The notes beneath the pieces were generated by a model that saw only the letters and a program-made list of their open reading frames with translations, was not told the DNA's origin and made no database searches. From Tetmemena sp. SeJ-2015 (lineage: Eukaryota; Ciliophora; Spirotrichea; Sporadotrichida; Oxytrichidae), in the NCBI GenBank assembly GCA_027382625.1, contig JAJKFJ010021923.1, positions 124,001-188,000 on the forward strand: DNA of 64,000 nt, given 5' to 3'. Below are positions 1 to 10,013 of this stretch, piece by piece. Position 1 is the first letter of the stretch. Each line of letters begins with the position of its first letter. The position numbers were made by a program, and so were the translations under genes.

Positions 1-420
1 AGCAGCTGATCTTGATTCCTTAATGAATCTTGGTTTGATTCTATGGGTAAGAGGGATAACGGATCTTCTTATTCCTCATTTGGACTGTTTGAATTGAATG
101 CTCTTTGAAGATTCGGAGATCTTTTATGACCTTTGACAGTTGTCCTTTTGGCTTCTTCTGTATCTAGATAATTTGTCCTTTGCTGAGCTGGGAGCAGACT
201 CTCTTGATTAGAAGGATTCTAGTTTCTACTGAACTAAAACATAATAGGTTGGAACGGTCTTTTTATGATGTAACTAAATATAATCTACTCATAATTTAGG
301 ATGTTTTATAATTATGTTAGCAATCCAACTATTCTCCTTTCTAACTATTGGGGTATCCTCATCATCTTCTTTATTAATTATAGCCGGTAATTTTAATAAA
401 AAAGCAAGATTAAAATTATG
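1..420 (-). CDS. unrecognised partial gene, 3' part cut by window edge
   Basis: On the minus strand a frame with TAA/TAG as Gln runs from about 237 to the window edge and is hydrophilic (LDTEEAKRTTVKGHKRSPN, then SLLPIESNQDSLRNQDQL). A second open stretch at about 400-300 (INKEDDEDTPIVRKENSW) probably belongs to the same gene and is separated from it by a short intron or IES near 240-290. No family is recognised and neither terminus is secure. The amino-acid composition, rich in Glu, Lys, Asn and Gln with no TGA, resembles the other genes of the window. Confidence 0.45.
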
Positions 421-599
421 ACAAAGCTCAGATGAAGTATAGCATTTTATTTTTTAAAAAAGTAGCTTATTTTCTCTAACATAAATAAATCAAGTTTATA
501 AATAAATATTTTGTGGAGGGACTCTTTTAAAAAAAGCACAGAATTCAATTTAAAAATGTTTTATTCATTATTATTCCTGAAAATGCATAGCAATTTTAT

Positions 600-1828
600 A
601 TGATTTTAACTATAATATATTAAATATTTATTTGAGTTATATGGCTCTGAACGTGATTCCTTGAGCTACTGCTACCTCCACATCTCTCTCACATGCCAAT
701 TTGAAAGAAACTGCTTGCCCACCATGCCATCATTGCCCTTTCTACCACCACCTTTAGTAGACATAATTGCTTTTTGCTCATCTACAAATGCAGCATATTT
801 CCCTTCTCTCAGTTGATCTATCATGTAAATTGGCAAACCTTGTCCCTTTTCGAAATACTAAGGCCTCCTCTACCAATTTATAATAACTTTATAATTTTAC
901 TACCAACCTTGATCGTCTTGCAAGTTTCCTTCCTCAGATTAGTAGTTTTCGTCTCTCCCTGATGCTAAAATCTCCTCAAATGAAAACTCAACTCCAAAGC
1001 ATTTAGCTATCACCCAAATTAATATTCCAAGTACTACGAACGTGAACTTATAAATTATAATCAATAAAACAAAAGGTATTTAATTTTAGCTAGATGAATA
1101 AATCCGAGTATCAAGACAAACAGGAGCGTGTAAGTTAAAAGTGGTGAATTGCTCAGACATTCTTTAGTTTCCTTCAGGAACAAAATATTTCCATAGAGGA
1201 GCCATAAAACCTACAAAAAGTCACTAATGAACTCAAGCACAGTGACTATCTGTTTTAATCTCCTGCTCATCATCCTTCTTTTGAGATTGATCACCTTTAT
1301 TGAACAGTCGAATACTAGTAATACAATATAAAGATACAGCCAGTTGTGGATACGAAATATTTAAAGTATGCTCAAAATTAAATGATTGGATGCCCTCTGT
1401 ACATTTCCGCTAAGATTCGAAGACATTTATCATGATAATAGAAATGGCTACAAATCCATTGATCAATAGATAGCTCAAAGTTGACTCGTATTCACTCTAT
1501 ATCTATTGCTGCAAAGTCTGTCCTCTATTAAAAGGCTAGCCATCGTTCAAATCAATTCTGCCTCTTTAGAATCTAGGATCAAGCATAGGGATAGTCCAAA
1601 ATTAGGGTCTTAATACATGGGGTTTCGTTAGCTCTCGAGTAAATTTTAGTTTCTCTGATTTTAGCCCAAACTTTGATAGTTTTAATTAAGCAATTAATTA
1701 TTAAAGTCCTAATAAATTCCTCTTTCGTAGCCTTCTCTGTAATTAGAACTACTATTATTGTGAGAGGAGGAATTAAGATGCTGTGGAACTTAAGCTCTCT
1801 AATTATTTCCACTGGTTCTTTGATTCAT
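600..1828 (-). CDS. multi-pass membrane protein with Gln/Asn-rich N terminus
   Basis: The start ATG is at 1828-1826 (MNQRTSGNNQRAQVPQ). A Gln/Asn-rich cytosolic-looking region follows. After a frame break near 1560-1590, presumably an IES, come RFQRGRIDLNDGQPF and a hydrophobic run. Then come further membrane segments (LYIVLLVFDCSI; SPLLTYTLLFVLILGF; FVVLGILIWVIAKCFG) and the tail EEILASGRDENYQSEE. The pattern WLLYGN...C...SPLL resembles multi-pass membrane RING-type ligases of ciliates and plants, but I see no Cys/His RING cluster, so function is not assigned. At least two breaks (near 1370 and 1060) need IES or intron removal. The 3' end is uncertain because no convincing TGA was fixed. Confidence 0.5.
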
Positions 1829-2065
1829 TTGTTAATTTTAAAGATATGATTAAGATATGCCATTACTTTATTAGAATATTCTTTTTATTATACTATAATA
1901 ATTTAATGAATGTATATTCTTGGTGCATTCTAAGTTTAATTACTTTATTGCTGACCCCTTAAATTTCTCTATCTTTCTTAGAATTTGCTTGCTCATTTAC
2001 CGATGCTGTGTTTATGCTGTTTCTAACATCTTGCTAATAATTGAAGTAACCGCCTCCCCTTCCAA

Positions 2066-2699
2066 TCATTCCATAAGCGGAATTTAATAGTTTGCATTGC
2101 CAAATTTAACAAAGGCATCTAAACTCTTGGCTGCTACTGATCTCCAGCTACTTAATTGACTACGCTTATGCAACTCTATCTATTTAGAGTTAAGCATTGC
2201 AGCTTAGGGGGGATTTAGCTCATGAATTTGTATTATGCAAATCGAAAGACTCTCTTGGATGAGTGAGATCTTGAACATCACTCTAACTTTGACTAGTTTC
2301 TTAGAGTAAAGATTGAGACTGTTTTAGAGTATTTAAGTAACTAGAAGATTCATTTAGCAGAACTTCACTTGGGATCATTTATAACTAAGTGAAGTTCATC
2401 CTTATTTAAGGTTCTTGCATACTCTCCTATTCTTTGGCACTCCTAATTATATATTAACACCACAAAATAGCTATGGAAGTAAACATTTTCAGAATCTTAA
2501 GCCTCATTATTCCTTGTTTTTGCGTATCCCAAAATTTAATGAGCAAAAAAATTAGCATTACTTTAAGGACTTAAGAAAGACGGGTTTAAAATAAGAGCAA
2601 TCTGACTTACTTTCACTCCTCTTCCTCAGCTTTTAGAGACTGGATCTATAGAATATTTGAGAAGCCTAAATTTTCACTTGCTTGCTATTCTTCGCTCAT
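2066..2699 (-). CDS. unrecognised Gln-rich protein
   Basis: Start ATG at 2699-2697 (MSEEQQASENLGFSN), stop TGA at 2068-2066 after FVKFGNANYQIPLME. Between them lie RIGEYARTLNKDE, a Ser/Gln-rich stretch (LNESSSYLNTLKQSQSLLQ) and SSWRSVAAKSLDAF. The frame is restored by removing an IES at 2364-2394 with pointer TTCA (TGAA on the coding strand). Another break near 2590 follows KAEEEE, and a possible very short one sits near 2230. The conserved-looking C-terminal block suggests a genuine small protein, but I do not recognise it. It lies just downstream of 14-3-3 on the same strand. Confidence 0.55.
2364..2394 (-). other. IES with TGAA pointer and inverted-repeat ends
   Basis: On the coding strand TGAA occurs on both sides of a 27-bp AT-rich segment. 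Joining at one TGAA gives NKDE-VLLNESSS in a single frame, whereas unspliced reading reaches TGA. The segment lies inside an 11-bp perfect inverted repeat, GAACTTCACTT (2360-2370) and AAGTGAAGTTC (2387-2397), so the excised DNA could form a hairpin. Confidence 0.6.
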
Positions 2700-2814
2700 A
2701 GATAATTGATTCATTATCAAAATTAATAACCCAATTACTTCTGCGCGCATTATTTATCTCTAAATGAACTCATTAAAACAAATCAACTAAATCTAATAAG
2801 AAATGCAAAACTTG

Positions 2815-3747
2815 TCAATAATCATCCTCATCATAGTCATCTTGATTTATAAATTAAGCTTCAGAGTCATTTTGGCTGAAGAGGTTTTTAGCAACTTAGC
2901 CAGTCTTATTGCTCCCTCCTTCGTTGTTTAGTTTCTTCTTCCATTTATATTTATAATAAATTAGTCTAAGTTCATCTTAATGAATTCTAAGATAGTTGCT
3001 GACTCCTGTGCCTTAGCTTTATCTACTTGATCTATGTCCGAAATTGCATCCTCATAAGACTGATTTGCAATTTCTATTGCTTAGTCTCTTTATCCTACAG
3101 TCTCGTAAAATTCAAATATAATATTTAAAGATAACAACAATTCTGGCCAAAGGTTTAGCAGAAAACGGAGTAATTTAGTAATAAGGAGAGTCTTGTGGGA
3201 TCAGCAGCTGATAATCCCTCCGCTAGCTCTACAGCTTTATTGTATTCATCTAGAGCCATCTAAGTTGCTTTTGACTTTCGCTCTCCATCACCTACTTCTG
3301 CGATGTACCTCAAATAATCACCTTAAAGCTTCAAGTAATAGATCTGGCCCTCGACTGAATTTTCTTTTTTGGCCCTTAAACTTAACGTCTTCGCGAGCTT
3401 AATGATGTCTTTGCACATAACTACAACTTCTTCTTCAAGCTTTTTGCGATAGCCGATGATTTCTTGTTGATAATTTGGATCGTTGAAATATTTAGGGATC
3501 TTGGTAACTGCGTTTGCTGCTCTCCAAGCAATTCTTCTTGTACCAACTCAAATAATTTATAAGAACAACATAAGAATTATAGAAGTTTATAAACTGCATT
3601 CTTATAGGCAAGACAGAGTATGTTGCGCTCTTCTGAATTTAGAGAGCCAGTTTTTACAGACTCAAAGTAGGGTCTTAATAAGTCTATCATATCATCGTAT
3701 TGTTCCGACTGTTCTGCGATTCTTGCAAGCAGCATCACATCATCGTT
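2815..3747 (-). CDS. 14-3-3 protein
   Basis: Phosphoserine/threonine-binding adaptor. After removal of three IESs the frame gives the family hallmarks in order: LARIAEQSEQYDDM, SEERNILCLAYKNAVGTRR, AWRAANAV, YYLKLQGDYLRYIAEV, LLLNYSVF, YETVGQRDQAIEIANQSYEDAI, then an acidic tail ending DDYDEDDY and TGA at 2817-2815. The phosphopeptide-pocket Lys/Arg/Tyr context (RYIAEV, NYSVF) is present. IESs are at 3549-3595 (pointer AACT), about 3070-3115 (short T-rich pointer) and 2946-2962 (pointer ATT). The true start is uncertain: the first in-frame Met is at 3735, but coding extends to 3747, so a small first MDS may lie upstream. Confidence 0.93.
2946..2962 (-). other. 17-bp IES in 14-3-3 gene, pointer ATT
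   Basis: ATT at 2943-2945 and 2960-2962. Excision converts a frame reading DQFIININGRR into DQWKKKLNNEGG, the expected last helix and tail of 14-3-3, and leads to the TGA stop. Confidence 0.8.
3549..3595 (-). other. IES in 14-3-3 gene, pointer AACT
   Basis: AACT is present at 3545-3548 and 3592-3595 (AGTT on the coding strand). Removing 47 bp joins AYKNAV to GTRRIAWR, exactly as in other 14-3-3 proteins. The element is AT-rich and lacks GT/AG ends. Confidence 0.85.
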
Positions 3748-5083
3748 AAAAAATATAAGATTGTAATTATTGATCGCTGTTTTAGATGTTGAGATTTTTC
3801 AACGACATGAATTATTTATTCAATTTGAAGAGATTTTAAATTTATATTACAGCCCTTAAAAATATATTAAACCCAAAAGTAAATTTGATTGTGGATTTAG
3901 ATTTTGATTAATTTATTTTATATTACAAAATTTATCAACTCTATTTCCTTAGTCTCTTATATAAAAAATTTAATTGATATAAATAATGAAGTTATAATGG
4001 CTTTATATAAACTTTTATGAGTACAATCCTATTTAAAATTAAAGAATTATTTATGGAATAATTATATAAGTAATAAGGGATCCAGATTTTTTAGTTAAAT
4101 TATTTTTAATATTTTTTAATCATTTTAAGATATTTTAAAGCCCATAGATTACTATTTTTTATATGTCACACATCTAATTAATTTGTATTTACTTTATCAC
4201 TCTGAGTTTTAATGAAGAGTAATTAATTGTTAGGTTGACTCGAGAGTGAATTGCTTTGACTTATATAAATAAATTATCAATAGATTAACTCTGCCTTAAT
4301 TAATTAAGTTCAATTTATTTTATAAATGCAGGACTACGCCAATCAAAATATAGCAATACTTGTATTTAAATAGAAATATTTTTTTAATATTCTAATTAAC
4401 CGATAAATTTTCGATAGAGTCAAATGGGATAACTCCCGCAAGATAGCTCTACTTTTCAAGTAAGTTTGGAATACTTTCCGATATCAAATGGAATAATTGG
4501 CGCCAAACTTTAAAAATTAATTAATTATGCATAGGGGATAGGGATGCGAGCAGGAGCAACTTCAATTGTACAGATAAAATAGAAATTAGCAGGCGGAATT
4601 AATGCAGCACAGCAGCAAAGTTAAAAATAATGGATTATTATAATTAAGTATTTATGGAAGAAGGGCAGTCAGTTAGCTGGGAACTTAATAAAATTCAAGA
4701 GAAAACTCTCCTTCTCTAGGATAAAATTATGGTGGTAAGCTTTCCTTAAAAGCATATGTCTTTTAGACTATGGAGTCAACGCAAGAGCTTCATTAAATGG
4801 ACCCATCTCAAAGTTAAAATTTAAGTTTTTAAATAAGCAGTTAATCCTGAAACCGAACCTGAATCGGTCACAGTTAAGTCAAAGTATTCAGAAACGATCT
4901 GACATTGAGGCCACCAAGCACGATGGAGAGCTCCATTATGATTTATAATTTTTTTCAAGATTTAACAGAAGTCATTGATAGCTCCTAGAACCCAATAAAA
5001 TAGTCCACGCTCCCACCAATAATCGCTACTCTCTCAATTCAATCACTCATGAATCTAAATAAGTCAGCTAGAAAGAGCGAAGA
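3748..5083. other. AT-rich stretch without a supported gene
   Basis: The first 700 bases are very AT-rich with many homopolymer runs and no sustained open frame. The part from about 4600 to 5050 is less AT-rich and has short open pieces on both strands, but none that I could connect into a credible protein. It holds the promoter side of the divergent 14-3-3 and SHIPPO-like genes and possibly a missing first 14-3-3 segment. Confidence 0.4.
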
Positions 5084-5982
5084 ATGAATCAGTCAGTTGA
5101 TCTGAATTAATCCTATGGACCAGGAATGACGAAAATATCAGTCTAAGACATTATAAGATCTAATATGAAAAAAACTACTGGAGATACAGTATTTGGCATA
5201 GCAGGTTATCACATGCCCAACACAAACATCATAACTCAGAGACCTAGAACAACGAAATTCACTACTTATAACATTCCACATTTCATAGACAAGTACGCGA
5301 AGAGCAGGGAATTCGTTCCTGGTCCCAAGTATGAGACTATTACAGATTGGAAAACGAACTTCAAAGCAAGAGGATGTTTTCGAAGAGCCCTAGAATTACG
5401 TTCACTGAGGGTATTATCAAGGAAACAAAACTGCTTGAGTACCCTGGTCCAGGTATGTATTAGCATGAAGATGGATTTGCAAAAAAGAATGGTGGAAGTA
5501 CCTATGGAGCAGGCAAAGGAAATGGTGCTCATGCTGAGCGTGTTTGTGAATTTATTGAAGAGGCTAAGTTCATGGGAACAGAAACACCTGCACCTAAATA
5601 CGATATCAATTATACAAGAGTGTGTAAATTTTATTGAGTAGACAGTGATCTGAAATATGCAAGAATTAAGCCAAGCAAAGTTAGTAGGATGGATAAGATA
5701 GAAAAGAACCCGAATAAACCTGCGCCTGGAGACTACAATAAAGAAAATTGATGTTGCTATAAATTATCTATTGTAAGATTTAAGTTTATGGAAGAATCCT
5801 ATTCTAAAACTCAGACGATATAGAAGATTCACAAGATAGGTGGTGAAAAGAACAGATGCTTTATAGATGAATATGCTCGTCAGAAGAATTTCTTACCTGG
5901 GATAGGATCTTACAAAGTAGAATCTAAAGCTTACGATTTACTTAGCAAAAGTCCAAAAGCAATCAGAACTCTGAGACACTGA
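5084..5982 (+). CDS. SHIPPO/STPG (ODF3-like) repeat protein
   Basis: Likely axonemal or microtubule-associated. Start ATG 5084 (MNQSVDLNQSYGPGM), stop TGA 5980-5982. Pro-Gly-Pro repeats typical of the SHIPPO/Sperm-tail PG-rich family recur: SYGPGM, FVPGPKYETITDWK, LEYPGPGMYQHEDGF, TPAPKYDINY, KPAPGDYNKE, FLPGIGSYKVES. Two IESs (5622-5639 pointer GAGT; 5746-5796 pointer AGAA) must be removed. A one-base slip at about 5374 (between KARG and MFSKSP) also breaks the frame; it has no pointer pair and looks like a base error. The family assignment rests on the repeats only. The exact ortholog is not known. Confidence 0.75.
5622..5639 (+). other. 18-bp IES, pointer GAGT
   Basis: GAGT at 5618-5621 and 5636-5639. 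Excision joins YDINYTRV to DSDLKYARIK in one frame and removes an in-frame TGA. Confidence 0.85.
5746..5796 (+). other. 51-bp IES, pointer AGAA
   Basis: AGAA at 5742-5745 and 5793-5796. Excision joins GDYNKE to SYSKTQTIQK and removes the TGA that follows KEN. Confidence 0.8.
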
Positions 5983-6233
5983 GAAGGTTGGACATCGACA
6001 TGAATTTTCACAGGGAGTGCAATATTAATGAAGCTTAATATTGCAAAGATGCTAAACAAGCAATGAACATGAGGAGAAGATTAACTTTAATAGCTTATAT
6101 ATATATTTAAAAATTAGAAATAAATATTTTTCCTTGTTATTGCAAACATTCTTCGTTAAAATATTGATACTCACTTTTTCTTATCAATCAAAATTCTATT
6201 CAAGCTTTGAAATAGAATTTGTTCCTAATCTTA

Positions 6234-9200
6234 TCAAGCAAAGAGGAAGCTGAAGAAGCTTTTGTTCTCATTTGAGCTACCTTAAGCGGTAATTTTTGCC
6301 ATTTATTAAACTCTTGAAGCAATATGGAAATTCTTTGCAGTTTTGGTTCCAGACAGATATCCCTTAATGCTCCTCAGTTGCTTTAGATTTTACTTGCGTT
6401 CTAGCATCACCTGATCCTCTACTTATTTCACTTTGGCATCATAGCGCATAACATTTGCCATTTTAGTTAGCCTATTGTTGGCTTTCATAATCTAGCTAGG
6501 TTTCTTAGGTAATACAGGAATAGGCTCTTCAATTACAGATCCCGATCCTGATCTAAGAGACATAGGAAGAATTGTCTTTGTATCATTAAAGTTAGTCGAG
6601 GCTGTTGTGGTCAATGTAACTGAGTTTTGCTCATCATGCTGTCTCATCTCATCCTTCTTGAAAAGTCCCTCTTGCTCTGCGATGAATTATTCAAAAGGAG
6701 ACATGTAGCGCCTCTGTTTAGTAGTGTGATCATAAATCACCTTTCCTTTGGTATAAAAAATATTATGATTGTAGTATCTTTAAGCTTGAAAAGTTTCTTG
6801 CTCTGGTGATTTTTATCAACTTCTTAACCTGAATCTTAGCTATCATACTACTCTTAGTCGATCTCTTATTCATTTTAGCTGTTATAATATAATGTAAATA
6901 ATGCACAAATTCAAAGCTCATAATAATTGAGTGGAATGAGTCATCTCCACCCTCAGATGCCTTGAATGAAACTCTCTTTTAGTTTAGCTTCTCTTAGAAG
7001 TTTACATCGTCTTTACAATCTATGAATGTATCACCCTCCTCATCAACCACAATTGATCCTGATTTAGAAACACCGGTTCCTCCTCTAGCCATTGCAGCCT
7101 CAACTTCCTCAGCATCTCTAATTCTCTGTTGAGACATAGAGAGGTCGCCAACGTTATCAGACAGCTCAGATCTATTGTCTTCGTTATCTTCCTCATCGTT
7201 TGAATAATTCTAGTTGCTTTGCTCCTCTTCCTCCTCTTCTTCATCTTCCTCCTTCACCTTGAAAAATTTACGAGCTTTAATTCTGAACTAAGGGGAATTA
7301 TTCTCACTATTGAGCTCCTAATCGCTGGCATTATCTAAACCCTCCTCATCTGAGTCCATCTGCCTGAGTGAGAATTCTTGCATAAATTTAGCAACATCAT
7401 TTTCGAGGATACGTGGGAAGTTATTTTTCTAGATAACTGAGCCTCTTCTCATAAATTTGTCGAAGATGACTTATCCAATACGATCAGCGATGCGAATTAC
7501 TTCAGAGTGGCAAGAGAGTTTTAGTGCCTTCGAAGTAAGTTTTAAGCATCCTATGTAATCGGAGGATATTAATTGCTCTCTTTGTAACTGAATCATGGCT
7601 AAGCATAGATAATCGAGATGCTTCAAGAAATAGTGATCGTTGGATCTTTGAGAGTTGAGAGATCCACTCTTTAGCTCTTGAAGATGAATTCTTCCATCAT
7701 CGTTTATACCAGATAGAATAAAGTCCCAAATATATAAGAGAGAAGTCATTTTGAACTCTCTTGATAGCATGCATCTTAAATACTTCAAAGAGATAAGTTC
7801 AGGCTGAATCTCTACCTCTTTAGTCAGATGGTTGAACAATTTGGGGTCAATTTCTCGCAGGTAGGTATTAAAGATCTGGTTAGATCTTCTTTTCAATGAA
7901 GTCCTCTTAGCATCTTCCTAATTAAGCTCTAGCAGTTTTTGCTTTCTCAGACGTCTTTACTTCTCTCGCTCTTGATTCTATCGAATCTGCGCATTCGTTG
8001 CAGTAGGTGCTGAATTTTCCTCTTTTTTGGATGAGTGGCTTGACATGCTCGATAGTTAAGTATATGTGTGAAGGTCTCTCTCAATGGGAGGGATAGTTTG
8101 GTTAACTAGAGTTGTTGCACCAGTAGAATTCTTAGCCAGATCGGTTTCTTAATTAGTAGAGTTTTCTGAGCTTGATAAAATATCTTTGAAGTAAAGCCCT
8201 TTAAGGCCGAGCTCCATTAGGTTCTCAAACATGCAATAAGTATCAGCCCAAATGTAACGAGAATCATGTAACTTTCGGAATAGCTTTTTGCATGCATCAT
8301 TTTCTGCTTCTTGGTCATCATAGCCGTCCTCATCTAAATTGATAGATTCATCGCTACTCAATAGGGTTTATGTGCTTTCTTGCTTTGCTCGAATAGGCTC
8401 TAAGTTAAGAGGTGGCACCTTACTATCTGAGATATCTTTATTAGATAGGAGTTTATTGAGTATGCTCTTCTTTGTAGTGGTTGCTGAAACAGATTCTTAG
8501 CTTGTTTTGAAACTATTGATATGATTAAGTAAATAAAGGTCAAATTTGGTTTGACGTAGATATTAATAAGTCTCTATTAATCATATAAGTGAGAGCTCAC
8601 AAATTTTATCTATCTTTATAAATTGTTTTAATGCAATTAAATGAGTCCATATCTAATTTCACTTACTTTTCATCTTGAGAGGTTTCTTGCTTCTCTTTTT
8701 GGTTAGAAGTTTACTCGGAAAAGACAGAGTAAAGTATAACTGCGAGCAATTCATTCATGCCCTGCTGATACTTGTAGTCAGGGTTTTCCTTTGCCCAGAG
8801 ATAGAGTATTTCTTCCATTTTTGACTAGACCAGTGCATCTTTGAAGAGTGGAGTATCTTGGAAGGTTCTCTCCACATCTTTCTTGATTTGAGTTTTGACC
8901 TCTCTATCCTCCCTCATTGAGAAAATTTCTCTAATCTATTTTAAGAAGTATTAGAGATGAAATGGAGTAGAAATTACTCACCATGTTTGGATTGTTGAGT
9001 GAGGCCAGTGGATTCAACGACTGAATTTAATTGTTCAGCTTCAAGTAAACTAATGTTAATAGAAAGAACAGTTAAATTTATTATTCCTATATTGCTAAAG
9101 AAAGGAAGGTTAATTGTGATGGAGAATAAAAAATAGGATGCTAATATGTACCTTATCTTGAAGCTTTTTGTATCTGAGTCTAGATTCTTTAGAGGCCTAT

Positions 9201-9696
9201 AGCCAGGCTTGCTTGTCATTTATTGTTGGAAGCACTCCAAGCATCATCTATAAACTTACATTTAGAAAGGAGATCCCAAGAAAGAAAATATTGCAAACTC
9301 CACTTTTACCAAGGGATTATATCAATAGAGAGCAAATGGGAAATGCCATTAAATCATGAATGCTTGAGAATTACAAGTCGTGGATTAATTTGGGAGTTAG
9401 AGGCTGGTTAGAATCGGATTAGAAATTAGCTTATCGTGCTAAGATCCTTAAGAAAAAGTGGCTGTCTGACTTACCTTCCATGTTGTGGTCCTTGATCCAC
9501 ACCTTCTGATTTGCTGATGCATGGATTAGTCGCAGATTCTCTCAAAATCAAAGTTGTTAATGAACGAGGTGCGGAATTGGATGAAGTCGAGGGTCTGTTC
9601 ATTCAAATTGATTCCTTTGAAAATAAATAAGTACAAATAGGTAAAAAAAGAAAGCTCATTAAGCTTGGCCTGGTACTGAGAAATGTTTTCCGTCAT
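6234..9696 (-). CDS. TBC-domain Rab GTPase-activating protein, TBC1D5-like
   Basis: Start ATG 9696-9694 (MTENISQYQAKLNEL), stop TGA 6236-6234. In order: FFLGVLPTINDKQAWLQ and RLRYKKLQ (TBC N-terminal motifs), then IKKDVERTF at about 8900, KYQQGMNELLAVILY at about 8770, YCMFENLME at about 8230 and ISLKYLRCMLSREF at about 7800. Last of the domain comes LLYIWDFIL, matching the GLRWVRLLFGREF...VWD block of TBC1D5. The expected Arg finger sits in the IxxDVxRTF block. A long acidic, Gln-rich C-terminal region follows, with a basic IQ-like patch (IAKIQVKKLIKITRAR) and a frame break near 6790; the last part might be a separate gene. TBC proteins stimulate GTP hydrolysis by Rabs, and TBC1D5 acts with retromer. 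At least one IES (9242-9280) and breaks near 8600 and 9000 interrupt it. Confidence 0.82.
9242..9280 (-). other. 39-bp IES in the TBC gene, pointer CCAAG
   Basis: CCAAG at 9237-9241 and 9276-9280 (CTTGG on the coding strand). Removal turns FFLG...ISF into FFLGVLPTINDKQAW, restoring the TBC-domain start motif. Confidence 0.85.
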
Positions 9697-10013
9697 AATT
9701 TTACTTCTTTGATTAATATTCCTGTAATAAGTATTTTGAAAATAGATTAGATTATGTCTTATTGGCCATATTATTTTATTTTTGGTGATATTATAAATTC
9801 TAATGTCTAATTTAATATTGCATCACCACTTTAGTCTAGAATAAAGAAGGTAACAGGATCTTAACTATTTTCAATAGCAATTACGTCGATTATTAACTAC
9901 GTTTATTAAAGATTTGATCTCTCTCAAGTGCTTAAAGATTCTAACACCTTAATAAATTGAATCTATATCTCAAGTGAGTAAATTTAAACGCAAACTGAAA
10001 TTAAATTCAAAAT
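9697..10013. other. divergent intergenic region
   Basis: AT-rich 317-base gap between the 5' ends of the TBC gene and the coiled-coil gene. It presumably holds both promoters and the telomere-addition zones for the two macronuclear chromosomes. I see no conserved motif in it. Confidence 0.5.

Noticed and set aside
2066..2410. Two overlapping minus-strand frames both open across the same DNA
   Set aside because: Only the combination of the first frame upstream and the second frame downstream gives sensible protein; the remaining overlap is taken as chance openness in AT-rich DNA with two reassigned stops.
9168..9411. Plus-strand frames opposite the TBC gene start
   Set aside because: Antisense to a TBC domain that is restored by IES removal on the minus strand.
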